Assembly (NCBI GenBank): GCA_005885565.1
Contig: VAXK01000010.1
Location: forward strand, 1 to 28,750
From: Actinomycetota bacterium
GTDB lineage: Bacteria; Actinomycetota; Thermoleophilia; Gaiellales; Gaiellaceae
DNA: 28,750 nucleotides
Direction: 5' to 3'
Both the position numbers and the translations under genes were made by a program. The notes beneath the pieces were generated by a model that saw only the letters and a program-made list of their open reading frames with translations, was not told where the DNA came from and did not search any database. Shown here in pieces: positions 14,822-22,754 of the stretch. Position 1 is the stretch's first letter; each line of letters opens with the position of its first letter.

Positions 14822-15246
14822 GTGAGGATCGCCTCCTCGATCTTCGGATACGCGCCGCAGCGGCACAGGTTGCCGGCCATCGCGTGCCGGACCTCGTCGC
14901 GCGTCGGGCTCGGGTTGGCGGCGACGAGCGCCGAGGCGGAGACGATCTGACCAGGCGTGCAGAAGCCGCACTGGAGCGCGTCCGTCCGCACGAAGGCGTC
15001 GACGAGCGGGTGCTCGCGGAGGCCTTCGATCGTCGTCACCTCGCGCTCCCCGACCGTGTGCGCGAGCGTGATGCAGGAGAGCGTCGGGATGCCGTCGAGG
15101 AGCACGGTGCACGCGCCGCAGTGCCCCTCGCCGCAGGCGATCTTCGTGCCGGTCAGGCCGAGGTCCTCGCGCAGGACGTACGCGAGCGGCCGGTCGACCG
15201 GCAGGTCCAAGGTGTGGACGCCGCCGTTGATCGTGAGCTCAAGCAC
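14809..15246 (-). CDS. Molybdenum hydroxylase [2Fe-2S] small subunit
   Basis: A 145-residue electron-transfer subunit with two [2Fe-2S] clusters. The plant-ferredoxin-like cluster uses C38, C43, C46 and C58 (CGEGHCGACTVLLDG). The second, all-helical cluster uses C93, C96, C128 and C130 (LQCGFCTPGQ and NLCRCGAYPKI). This is the standard layout of CoxS/PaoA-type subunits, but no Tat signal like that of PaoA precedes it, so the complex should be cytoplasmic. GTG at 15246 starts it and overlaps the amidohydrolase end by eight bases. Length and all eight cysteines are intact. Confidence 0.95.
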   Translation of the reverse strand: MLELTINGGVHTLDLPVDRPLAYVLREDLGLTGTKIACGEGHCGACTVLLDGIPTLSCITLAHTVGEREVTTIEGLREHPLVDAFVRTDALQCGFCTPGQIVSASALVAANPSPTRDEVRHAMAGNLCRCGAYPKIEEAILTWRD

Positions 15247-16390
15247 CGCTTGTCACGGCAAGGATGTCCGCCAGGTGGATGAGCCGAAACGTCGCGCGCG
15301 ACGTCGCCACCCGCTCGCGCTCGTCTTCGATCTCGGGCAGCGTCCGCCAGAGGTCGCGCGCCGCCGTCAGGAGCTCCTTGATCTGCTCGAGCTCGGCGAC
15401 GCGGCCGTTCCGCTCGTCGCAGGCGTTGATGGCGAGGCCGACGACGCCGACGGTGTCGGGCTGCCGCGTCCAGAGGAGCGGCGTCGCCATGGACAGGTAC
15501 TGGTGGACGCGGGCGAGCGCCATCGGCTGCTCGAACGTCGCCCGGCCCTTCGGCGGCGAGGGCGGAAGCGGCGGCTCGCCGTCCGCGATCCGGTTCGCGC
15601 TCCCGGCGAGCATGTTCCGGAGCTGCTCCTCGTCGAGCCCGGCGACCTTCGCCGTCCGGAGGGCGATCAGGAGCGAGCTCGGCTGCTGCCCGTACGGGTA
15701 GTCGGAGGCGTAGAGCACCTGCTCGGGCGAGATCTGGTGGTGGAAGTCGAGCAGGTCGACGGGGCTCCAGACGGACGTGTCGAAGAAGACGCCCGCCTTG
15801 CCTGCGAAGCGCTCGGCGAGCGCGGCGAGGTCGGCGATCCCGCCGTGGGCGATGATGAGCCGCGCCTCGGGAAAGCGCTCGACGAGGCGCGCGAGGTGGT
15901 CCGCGATCGGCGGGAGCCCGCGGCCGCCGTGGATCAGGATCGGCACGCGCCGGTCGGCGGCGAGCTCGAAGACCGGCGCGAGCCGCTCGTCGTTCAGGAA
16001 GAAGCGCTGGGCGCGGGGATGGAGCTTGATCCCGCGCGCGCCGCGGTCGAGGCAGCGCGTCGCCTCCTCGACCGGGCTCTCCGAGAGGTCGAGGCGCACG
16101 AACGGGATGAGCCGGCCGCCGGAGCGCTCGGCGTGCTCGAGCGTGCGGTCGTTCGCGGCGTGGAAGGCCGGATGCCGGTCGGGCTCGTCGAGGCAGAACA
16201 CGAACGCGCGCGAGACTCCGAAGCGCCGTTGGGTCCGCTCGAGCTCCTCGTAGTCGCCGCGGAAGCCGTCGATGTCGGTGCCGAGGTGGACGTGCGCGTC
16301 GAAGATGTCGGCGCCTGCGGGCAGCTCGCGTCGGAGCTCCTGCTCCCACGCCTGCATGAGCTTCTCTGCATGTGCGTGCGCCTCCTCCAC
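15239..16390 (-). CDS. Amidohydrolase-2 family TIM-barrel hydrolase/decarboxylase
   Basis: A 383-residue metal-dependent hydrolase of the amidohydrolase-2 (ACMSD-like) family. The HxH motif is in FDAHVHLGTDIDG (about residues 32-34). Further ligands come from GIKLHPRAQ, the IHGGRG and IIAHGGIAD histidines, and YASDYPYGQQP, which carries the late aspartate. A 100-residue C-terminal tail beyond the barrel (from about PPKGRATFEQPMALARVHQY) is not typical. As first gene of the hydroxylase operon it may act on the same substrate or its product, such as a ring-opening or decarboxylation step; this is inference. GTG at 16390 is chosen because TAAGCT lies six bases upstream; ATG at 16357 is an alternative. 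Confidence 0.85.
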   Translation of the reverse strand: MEEAHAHAEKLMQAWEQELRRELPAGADIFDAHVHLGTDIDGFRGDYEELERTQRRFGVSRAFVFCLDEPDRHPAFHAANDRTLEHAERSGGRLIPFVRLDLSESPVEEATRCLDRGARGIKLHPRAQRFFLNDERLAPVFELAADRRVPILIHGGRGLPPIADHLARLVERFPEARLIIAHGGIADLAALAERFAGKAGVFFDTSVWSPVDLLDFHHQISPEQVLYASDYPYGQQPSSLLIALRTAKVAGLDEEQLRNMLAGSANRIADGEPPLPPSPPKGRATFEQPMALARVHQYLSMATPLLWTRQPDTVGVVGLAINACDERNGRVAELEQIKELLTAARDLWRTLPEIEDERERVATSRATFRLIHLADILAVTSGA

Positions 16391-16396
16391 GAGCTG

Positions 16397-16402
16397 AGCT
16401 TA
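16397..16402 (-). promoter_or_regulatory. -10 element of the amidohydrolase/hydroxylase operon (leaderless)
   Basis: TAAGCT (16402 to 16397) lies six bases before the GTG at 16390. No Shine-Dalgarno sequence precedes the GTG. The spacing equals that of other leaderless starts in this window. No clear -35 element is seen. Confidence 0.45.
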
Positions 16403-16420
16403 TCGACGGCGGCTCGCCGC

Positions 16421-16439
16421 GGTTTAAAGACTTGAAACC
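16421..16439. promoter_or_regulatory. 19-bp inverted repeat, operator candidate between divergent operons
   Basis: GGTTTAAAGACTTGAAACC is a near-perfect dyad (GGTTT.AAG.CTT.AAACC) centred on 16430 and AT-rich in a GC-rich region. It lies about 20 bases upstream of the predicted -10 of the hydroxylase operon and 87 bases before the acetate transporter, so one regulator could control both. No regulator gene is adjacent. The remainder of 16440-16525 holds a small GGGCC/GGCCC hairpin and the GAGGAGG ribosome-binding site. Confidence 0.5.
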
Positions 16440-16525
16440 TGGGTAAATCGGAATCCGACTTACGGGCCGCTCGGCCCCGGCGCGTTCTCCTGCCCGAGGT
16501 CGGGCTCGAATCGAGGAGGCACGTC

Positions 16526-17224
16526 ATGGCTGTCGTTGCCGAAGAGGTCCGCGCAGCTCCCGTCGAGCCCTTACCGGTTGCCGACCCGGCACCGCTCGGG
16601 CTGGCGGCGTTCGCGCTGACGACCTTCATCCTGAGTGGGCACAACGCCACCTTCATCCCCGACCTGATCTGGGTCGGGCTGGCGCTCTTCTACGGCGGGC
16701 TGGTCCAGCTTCTCGCCGGCATGTGGGAATTCCGCAACCGCAACGTGTTCGGGGCGACCGCGTTCTCGACGTACGGCGGGTTCTGGCTCGCCCTCGGCAC
16801 CTTCGTGACGTTCTTCGTGCTCTCGAAGAACTTCGCGTCGGCGATCACCGCGACCAAGACAGACCTGCCGAACGCGCTCGCGTGGTTCCTGCTCGCGTTC
16901 GCGATCTTCAACTTCTACATGCTCCTGTGGTCGACGCGCGTGAACGCGGCGGTCTTCGGCGTCTTCCTGACGCTGCAGATCACCGAGGTGCTGCTCGCGA
17001 TCGGCTTCTTCATGGAGGCGCACGGGCACGCCAACAACGGCTGGATCCACGCGGGCGGCTGGGCCGGGATCGTCACGGCGGCCGTCGCCTGGTATACCTC
17101 CGCAGCCGGTGTGGTGAACGGCATGTCGCCGCGGCCGGTGCTCCCGGTCGGCGCGCCGTTCTGGGGCGAGCTTCCGCAGGTCGCGCGTCGACCGAGTCCG
17201 ATGCCGCGCCGAGTCGAGAGCTAA
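16526..17224 (+). CDS. satP: SatP/YaaH (GPR1/FUN34) acetate-succinate transporter
   Basis: A 232-residue membrane protein of the acetate uptake transporter family. The signature here is DPAPLGLAAFALTTF (from residue 20; NPAPLGL in most members). Six hydrophobic helices follow, including LIWVGLALFYGGLVQLLAGMWEF, TAFSTYGGFWLALG and WFLLAFAIFNFYMLLWS. The family imports acetate (and succinate) with protons. The ATG follows AGGAGG at a good distance. It ends just before the ribosome-binding site of acs, so uptake and activation of acetate are encoded together. The C-terminal tail after helix six is longer than in E. coli SatP and basic. Confidence 0.92.
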   Translation: MAVVAEEVRAAPVEPLPVADPAPLGLAAFALTTFILSGHNATFIPDLIWVGLALFYGGLVQLLAGMWEFRNRNVFGATAFSTYGGFWLALGTFVTFFVLSKNFASAITATKTDLPNALAWFLLAFAIFNFYMLLWSTRVNAAVFGVFLTLQITEVLLAIGFFMEAHGHANNGWIHAGGWAGIVTAAVAWYTSAAGVVNGMSPRPVLPVGAPFWGELPQVARRPSPMPRRVES

Positions 17225-17235
17225 AGGAGGCCCAG

Positions 17236-19209
17236 ATGGCGACGACGCAGACCGGAGGCCAGGCAATCGAGACGATGCTCCTCGAGGAGCGTCGGTACGA
17301 GCCGCCGGAGGACTTCGCGGCCCAGGCGAACGCGCAGCCCGACATCTACGAGCGCGACTGGGAGGAGCTCTGGGAGACCGAGGGCCGCGAGCGGCTGACG
17401 TGGTTCGAGCCGTTCACGAAGCTCTACGAGTGGGAGCAGCCCTACGCGAAGTGGTACCTCGGCGGCAAGCTCAACGTCTGCTTCAACTGCGTCGACCGGC
17501 ACGTCGAGGCCGGGAAGGGCGACAAGGTCGCCTATCACTGGGAGGGCGAGCCCGAGGAGGAGCGCCGGACGATCACGTTCGCCGATCTCCAGCGGGACGT
17601 CGTTCGGTTCGCGAACGCCCTGAAGAAGCTCGGCGTCCGCAAGGGGACGCCGGTCGGGATCTACATGGGCATGGTGCCGGAGCTACCGGTGGCGATGCTC
17701 GCGTGCGCGCGCCTCGGCGCTCCGCACACGGTCGTCTTCGGGGGCTTCTCCGCGGACTCGCTCTCCGGCCGCCTGAACGACATGGAGTGCGAGGTGCTCG
17801 TCACCCAGGACGAGGGCTGGCGCAACGGCGCCACCGTCCCGCTGAAGGGAAACGCCGACGAGGCTCTCGCCGACGCGGCCGGCGTGAAGCGGGTCGTCGT
17901 GCTGCGGCGCACGGGCGGCGACGTCGGCTTCGAGGAAGGCCGCGACGTCTGGTGGCACGACGCCGTCGAGGGCGAGAGCGACGACCCGTCGAGCTGTCAG
18001 TGCGAGCCGATGGACTCCGAGGACCTGCTCTACCTGCTCTACACGAGCGGCACGACCGCGAAGCCGAAGGGGATCGTCCACACGACGGCCGGCTACCTGA
18101 CCGGCGTCGCGACGACGCACCACTACATCTTCGACGTGAAGCCCGACTCGGTGTACTGGTGCGCGGCCGACATCGGCTGGGTGACCGGGCACAGCTACAT
18201 CGTCTACGGCCCCTTGTGCAACGGGACGACGGGCGTCATCTACGAAGGCGTCCCGAACTATCCGGACAAGGACCGCTGGTGGGCGATCGTCGAGCGGTAC
18301 AAGGTCGACATCCTCTACACCGCGCCGACCGCGATCCGGACGCACATGAAGTGGGGACCGGAGCACGCGGAGAAGCACGACCTCTCGTCGCTTCGTCTCC
18401 TCGGCACCGTCGGCGAGCCGATCAACCCCGAGGCGTGGGTCTGGTACCGCGAGCACATCGGCGGCGACCGGACGCCGGTCGTCGACACGTGGTGGCAGAC
18501 CGAGACGGGGATGATCCTGATCACGCCGCTCCCCGGGGTGACGACGCTGAAGCCCGGCTCGGCGACGAAGCCGTTCCCGGGCGTGGCGGCGGGCGTGTAC
18601 GACGAGCAGGGGAACGAGGTCGGCCCCGGCGGTGGCGGCTACCTCGTCCTCAAGCGGCCGTGGCCGGCGATGCTGCGCGGGATCTACCACGACGACGAGC
18701 GCTACCGCGAGACCTACTGGTCGAAGTACGAAGACGCCTACTTCGCGGGCGACGGCGCGCGCATCGACGAGGACGGCGACTTCTGGCTCCTCGGCCGCGT
18801 CGACGACGTGATGAACGTCTCCGGGCACCGCATCTCGACGATCGAGGTCGAGAGCGCGCTCGTCGACCACCAGCGGGTCGCCGAGGCCGCGGTCTGCGGC
18901 CGCAAGGACGAGCGGACGGGCCAGGCGATCGTCGCCTACGTGAGCCTGAAGGGCGGCGACGAGGGCTCGATCGAGATGCTCGAGGAGCTCCGAGCCCACG
19001 TCGGCCGCAAGATCGGCCCGATCGCGAAGCCGGCGAACATCGTTTTCACGCCCGAGTTGCCGAAGACGCGGAGCGGCAAGATCATGCGCCGGCTCCTCCG
19101 CGACGTGGCCGAGCAGCGCGAGCTCGGCGACACCACGACGCTCGCCGATCCCACCGTCGTCGAGGAGATCAAGACTCGCGCCGAGGCGGAGAAGAGCGAA
19201 GAGACCTGA
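17236..19209 (+). CDS. acs: AMP-forming acetyl-CoA synthetase
   Basis: A 657-residue ligase that makes acetyl-CoA from acetate, ATP and CoA through acetyl-AMP. The ATP-binding loop is YTSGTTAKPKG at residues 269-279. Acetate-pocket and adenylation motifs GTVGEPINPEAW, DTWWQTETG, YFAGDGARIDEDGDFWLLGRVDD and NVSGHRISTIEVE follow in order. The C-terminal PKTRSGKIMRR carries K615, the lysine whose acetylation switches off Acs in other bacteria. Full length. The start has a textbook AAAGGAGG five bases upstream, overlapping the transporter's stop. The upstream satP and shared operon support acetate as substrate, and the W in WWQTETG favours a small acyl chain. Confidence 0.96.
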   Translation: MATTQTGGQAIETMLLEERRYEPPEDFAAQANAQPDIYERDWEELWETEGRERLTWFEPFTKLYEWEQPYAKWYLGGKLNVCFNCVDRHVEAGKGDKVAYHWEGEPEEERRTITFADLQRDVVRFANALKKLGVRKGTPVGIYMGMVPELPVAMLACARLGAPHTVVFGGFSADSLSGRLNDMECEVLVTQDEGWRNGATVPLKGNADEALADAAGVKRVVVLRRTGGDVGFEEGRDVWWHDAVEGESDDPSSCQCEPMDSEDLLYLLYTSGTTAKPKGIVHTTAGYLTGVATTHHYIFDVKPDSVYWCAADIGWVTGHSYIVYGPLCNGTTGVIYEGVPNYPDKDRWWAIVERYKVDILYTAPTAIRTHMKWGPEHAEKHDLSSLRLLGTVGEPINPEAWVWYREHIGGDRTPVVDTWWQTETGMILITPLPGVTTLKPGSATKPFPGVAAGVYDEQGNEVGPGGGGYLVLKRPWPAMLRGIYHDDERYRETYWSKYEDAYFAGDGARIDEDGDFWLLGRVDDVMNVSGHRISTIEVESALVDHQRVAEAAVCGRKDERTGQAIVAYVSLKGGDEGSIEMLEELRAHVGRKIGPIAKPANIVFTPELPKTRSGKIMRRLLRDVAEQRELGDTTTLADPTVVEEIKTRAEAEKSEET

Positions 19210-19712
19210 GGCGCCGAAGAGCGAGCGCAGCCGGCGTGCTCGTGCTCGCCGTGCCGCTGTGCCTCGCGGCGAGGGCGGCGACGAGCCGCGCTCCGCCGAC
19301 CGTGTCGTGCGAACAGATCATCCTTCGCGGCGCGTCGGGTCATGCGGGGCACTATCGCGTCGTCCTCGGGGTGGTGTCGGTCCCACGCGCGTACCTGCCG
19401 CAGGTCGTGCCTACCCGCAGTCGCCCGTGGACGTTCTGGAGAAAGGCCGGTCTCGTCGTGCGCGGAGACGCGGGCCCGGTGGTCGTGAGCGTGCCAAGGG
19501 CCTGGCGAAGGCGGGCGGCGATCACCTGGGGGGACAGTGAGATCGTGAGCAGGCTTCGGATCGCGCGCTGCCCGGCCCTCCCACCGAAGGTCTGGAACGC
19601 CTACGCAGGCGGCTTCTACCTTCGCTCTCGCTCGGCCTGCGTGCCGTTGACCTTTCGAGTCGGGGGACGCGCGAAGACCGTGCGCTTCGGGCTGGCCAAA
19701 CGCTGCGCCTGA
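19206..19712 (+). CDS. Small exported hypothetical protein (CTG start)
   Basis: A 168-residue secreted protein that I do not recognise. With CTG at 19206 as start, the N-terminus is an RRRR-containing basic patch, then VLVLAVPLCLAARAAT, a textbook signal peptide. The mature part has four cysteines (SCEQ, ARCPAL, SACVPL, KRCA), which suggests two disulfides, and a beta-rich pattern. No ATG or TTG lies nearby; GTG at 19236 would remove the basic region and spoil the signal. The CTG overlaps the acs stop as CTGA, so translation may be coupled. It converges closely with the PPOX gene, only seven bases apart. Confidence 0.72.
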   Translation: MRRRRASAAGVLVLAVPLCLAARAATSRAPPTVSCEQIILRGASGHAGHYRVVLGVVSVPRAYLPQVVPTRSRPWTFWRKAGLVVRGDAGPVVVSVPRAWRRRAAITWGDSEIVSRLRIARCPALPPKVWNAYAGGFYLRSRSACVPLTFRVGGRAKTVRFGLAKRCA

Positions 19713-19719
19713 CGCAGAG

Positions 19720-20145
19720 CTAGTGCGGAAGCAGGTCCCCGAGATCCCAGACGCGGGGCTCGACGGGAACGAGCTGGAGGAGCACGCCCGGCCGGTCCTT
19801 GCGCGCGGCGGCGAAGCGCTTGCCGCCCTCGGGCCCGAGGTAGCGGCCCGCGATCGAGCGCCTGATCTCGGTCACGTCGCAGTGCGTCAAGGTCGCCTCG
19901 CCGCGGACCTCGACGCCGCGGAAGGGCGGCACCGCCTCGAAGACCAGGAGCGAGCAGCGCCGGTCGCGCTCGAGGTGCCGCAGCTTGACGTCGCCGAGCG
20001 CAATCACGATCTCGAAGGCCTCGCTCGCCCAGCGGAACCACACCGGCGAGGTGTACGGGCTCCCGTCCTTCCGCGTCGTCGCCAGCACGGCGGGCGACGA
20101 CGCCTCGAGGAGCGAGCGGACGTCTTCGAGCGAGCGCGCTCTCAG
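19720..20145 (-). CDS. Pyridoxamine-phosphate-oxidase-fold (PPOX) flavin/F420-type protein (CTG start)
   Basis: A 141-residue split-barrel protein. The family pattern is clear: SSPAVLATTRKDGSPYTSPVWFRW, an IALGDVKLRHLERDRRCSLL block, VEVRGEATLTHCD and a final VPVEPRVWDLG. Members bind FMN or F420 and reduce varied substrates, so no specific reaction can be named. The first helix (LEDVRSLLEA) lies upstream of the first GTG. The CTG at 20145 overlaps the M16 peptidase stop as CTGA and is the only start that keeps this helix. It is last in a three-gene operon with the thioesterase and peptidase. Confidence 0.82.
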   Translation of the reverse strand: MRARSLEDVRSLLEASSPAVLATTRKDGSPYTSPVWFRWASEAFEIVIALGDVKLRHLERDRRCSLLVFEAVPPFRGVEVRGEATLTHCDVTEIRRSIAGRYLGPEGGKRFAAARKDRPGVLLQLVPVEPRVWDLGDLLPH

Positions 20146-21404
20146 CTCAGCAGCTTCTCGAAGCGCTCCGCGTCGTCGAACGGGCCGATCAGCGCGAGCT
20201 TCAGGTCGTGGGCGGCGATGACGTCCTGCGCCACCCGCTGCACGTCCTCGGCGGTCACGGCGTCGAGGGCGGCCAGCACCTCCTCGGGCTCGGTCGTCCG
20301 GCCCTCCAACGTCTCGCGCCGGAGGCCGTACATGATCAGCCCCTGCGGGCTCTCGAGCTGGAGCACGAAGCGGCCCTTCGCGAAGTTGCGCGCCTTCTCG
20401 AGCTCGTCCTCCGGGATCGGCTCCTCGGCGATGCGCCGGAACTGCTCGACGATGGTCGTCACCGCCTCGTCGATTCGGTTGATGTCGACACCGGCCTGCG
20501 AGTAGAGCGACCCGGCCTCGACATAGCTGTGGTTCGTCCCGAAGACGTAGTAGGCGAGGCCGCGGCGCTCGCGGACCTCGCTGAAGAGACGCGAGGACAT
20601 CCCGCCGCCGAGCACGGTCGCGAGGACCTGGAGCACGTAGCGATCGGGGTGCTCGAGTGGGTAGCTGCGGACGCCGAGGCAGATGTGCGCCTGGTCGGAG
20701 GCCTTCGTATGCACCTTGACGGCGCCGTTCTCGTGCACCTCGAGCGGGGCCGGGCCGCCCGGGGCCGAGCCGTCGAGGTCGCCGAGGAGTGAGTCGAGCC
20801 GCTCGAGGAGGTCGCCTTCGATCTTGCCCCCGATGCCCACGACGAGCCGGTCGGGCTTGTACCAGCGGCCGAGGTAGTCGAGGAAGGTCTCGCGCGTCGC
20901 CGCGCGCACCGTCTCCTTGCGGCCGATGATGTCCCAGCCGAGCGGTTGGTCGTCGTAGAGGAGCTCGTCGTAGACGCCGCCGATGTAGTCGCGCGGCGTG
21001 TCGAAGTACATGTTCATCTCCTCGACGATCACGCCCTTCTCGCGCTCGATCTCGTCGGGCTCGAAACGCGAGTGGCGGAGCATGTCGACGAGGACGTCGA
21101 GCGCGACGTCGCGGTGCTCGGCCGCGCACTTCACGTAGTACCCGGTCAGCTCCTTGCCGGTGAACGCGTTGAACTCGCCGCCGATGGAGTCGATCTCGCC
21201 GGCGATCTGGCGTGCCGAGGGGCGCCGCTCGGTGCCCTTGAAGAACATGTGCTCCGCGAAGTGGGCGATCCCGTTCGTGTCGTACGTCTCGTAGCGCGAG
21301 CCGGCCGCGAACATGAGCGCGCACGTCACCGACTGCGCCTGGGGCATCGGGGCGGTCAGCACCCGAACGCCGTTCGAGAGCGTGTGTCGCTCGAAGGCGG
21401 TCAC
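20142..21404 (-). CDS. M16-family zinc metallopeptidase (pitrilysin/processing-peptidase type)
   Basis: A 420-residue peptidase. The inverted zinc motif HxxEH is H48-FA-E51-H52, in NGIAHFAEHMFFKGT. The third ligand is E128 or E129 (VIVEEMNMY), at the expected distance of about 77 residues. The C-terminal inactive half has the R/Y signature VRERRGLAYYVF, used in substrate binding. The single 420-residue length matches bacterial homologues of mitochondrial processing peptidase that work as dimers. The start is GTG at 21404, overlapping the thioesterase stop as GTGA. No signal peptide is seen, so it probably works in the cytoplasm. Confidence 0.93.
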   Translation of the reverse strand: MTAFERHTLSNGVRVLTAPMPQAQSVTCALMFAAGSRYETYDTNGIAHFAEHMFFKGTERRPSARQIAGEIDSIGGEFNAFTGKELTGYYVKCAAEHRDVALDVLVDMLRHSRFEPDEIEREKGVIVEEMNMYFDTPRDYIGGVYDELLYDDQPLGWDIIGRKETVRAATRETFLDYLGRWYKPDRLVVGIGGKIEGDLLERLDSLLGDLDGSAPGGPAPLEVHENGAVKVHTKASDQAHICLGVRSYPLEHPDRYVLQVLATVLGGGMSSRLFSEVRERRGLAYYVFGTNHSYVEAGSLYSQAGVDINRIDEAVTTIVEQFRRIAEEPIPEDELEKARNFAKGRFVLQLESPQGLIMYGLRRETLEGRTTEPEEVLAALDAVTAEDVQRVAQDVIAAHDLKLALIGPFDDAERFEKLLS

Positions 21405-21778
21405 GCCGTGAGCGCCTGTCGCCAGTCGGCCGGAAGCTCGGCCGCCTCGCGCCGCTCGTAGTCGTAGAAGACCTGGACGCTGCGCGCCTCGGCCACGAGC
21501 CGGTCGCCGACCCGCACCTCGTACTCGAGGTCGAAGCTCTTCGTCCCGAGCCGCGTGCATCGGACGTCGACCTCGACCTTCTCGCCGAGGCGGACCGGCG
21601 AGCGGTAGTCGATCTCGACGCGCGCGACGATCAGCGAATCGGTTGTGGCCCCGCGGCCGAAGAGGAAGGCGATCCGGGCCTCCTCGAGGTAGGTGAGGAA
21701 CACGGCGTTGTTGACGTGTCCCATCGAGTCGAGGTCGCGGAAGCGCACGTTCTCGGTGTGGACGAACACGACGGCCAT
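21401..21778 (-). CDS. Acyl-CoA thioesterase, 4HBT/YbgC-type hotdog fold
   Basis: A 125-residue hotdog-fold thioesterase. The signature FRDLDSMGHVNNAVFLTYLEEAR covers about residues 13-35; the first or second aspartate is the catalytic residue of the 4-hydroxybenzoyl-CoA thioesterase group. IDYRSPVRLGEKVEVDVRC and SFDLEYEVRVGDRLVAEA supply the central strands. Its acyl-CoA substrate is not predictable. The start is ATG at 21778, only 15 bases from the divergent SIS gene's ATG. It heads the operon with the M16 peptidase and PPOX protein, linked by NTGA overlaps. No obvious promoter fits into the 15-base gap for this gene. Confidence 0.88.
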   Translation of the reverse strand: MAVVFVHTENVRFRDLDSMGHVNNAVFLTYLEEARIAFLFGRGATTDSLIVARVEIDYRSPVRLGEKVEVDVRCTRLGTKSFDLEYEVRVGDRLVAEARSVQVFYDYERREAAELPADWRQALTA

Positions 21779-21793
21779 GGTATAGACGCGTCC

Positions 21794-22640
21794 ATGGCAG
21801 GCGGAGAGCGAATGCGGGCCGCGGTCGCGGCGCAGCCGGAGTGGCTGCGCGCCGTGCCGACCGACCGGCGGCTGCCGCCCGGCTCGGTGGCGTACACGGG
21901 CTGCGGGACGTCCTTTCACGCGGCGCAGACCGGAGGCTTCGCGGTCGAGGCGCTCGAGGCAGTGCTCGCGCCGCCGGCCGTCGACACGCTCGTCGTCGTG
22001 AGCCACGAGGGGACGACGCCGCTGTCGCTCGAGGCCGCTCGGGGGTTCGGGGGGCGCAAGGTGTTGGTGACGGGTGCGCCGGAGAGCCCGCTCGCCGAGG
22101 TGTGCGACGAGGTGGTCGTCGCGACACCCGGGATCGAGCAGAGCTGGTGCCATACGGTGAGCTACACGTGCGCGGTCACGACGCTCGCGGCGTTGCGCGG
22201 CGAGAACGTGTCGGGCCTTGCGGACGCTGTGGCGGGCGCGCTGGAGGCGGAGCGCGAGCCGATGTCCGAGCACGAGCGGTGGCTGGTCGTCGGCGCGGGG
22301 CGCGACTGGCCGACGGCGCAGGAGGCGGCATTGAAGCTGCGGGAGGGCGCGCGCGTCGCGGCGGAGGCGTACCACACCGAGGCTGGCGGCGATCGACGAG
22401 CGCGTGCGGTGCTTCGTGCTGGAGGGCGAGGGGCGTGTGGCGGAGCGTGCGCACGGCGCGGCGGGGGCGCTGCGGGAGCTCGGCTGCGAGGTGAAGCTCG
22501 TGTCGACGGTCCATCCGGTCGTCGACGTCGTCCGGTTCCAGCTCCTGACGATCGACCTGGCGGCCGCGCGAGGAGTCGATCCCGACCTGATCCGGCGCGA
22601 CGATCCGCGCTGGGAGCGCGCCCGCGCAGCCTACGAGTAG
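21794..22640 (+). pseudogene. SIS-domain sugar isomerase-like gene, frameshifted by a short deletion
   Basis: A GlmS-isomerase/AgaS-like SIS protein. The first frame starts at ATG 21794 and shows SVAYTGCGTSFHAAQTGGFAVE, VVVSHEGTTPLSLEAARGFG and QEAALKLREGARVAAEAYHTE. At about 22380-22385 the family continues in another frame, with LAAIDERVRCFVLEGEGRVA through to the TAG at 22638-22640. Homologues have roughly QLLHGH between YHTE and LAAIDE; that stretch, about 17-20 bases, is missing here, which both shifts the frame and removes the conserved E-x-x-HG site. Either the gene is dead or the sequence has an error. TATAGA lies seven bases before the ATG. Confidence 0.8.
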
Positions 22641-22652
22641 CCCTCCTCCGGC

Positions 22653-22676
22653 GGTGCCAGGCACGTGCCTGGCACC
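22653..22676. repeat. Perfect 24-bp palindrome after the SIS gene
   Basis: GGTGCCAGGCAC is followed at once by its exact reverse complement. It lies between the stop of the SIS gene (22640) and the convergent DUF3052 gene (stop at 22755). It could terminate both, although no T-run follows; the form resembles dispersed REP-type palindromes. The remaining 22677-22754 has no gene I can support. Confidence 0.7.
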
Positions 22677-22754
22677 GAGACCTTCGGCCCTTCGCCCCCA
22701 TTCTGAGCGTAGCGGTGAAATTCGCACGCGTCCGTGCCGGAGGCGTGACGGTTC

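Noticed and set aside
22709..22721. Fragment of a 16S rRNA gene
   Set aside because: Only 13 bases match; neighbouring bases diverge at once, so this is not an rRNA gene.
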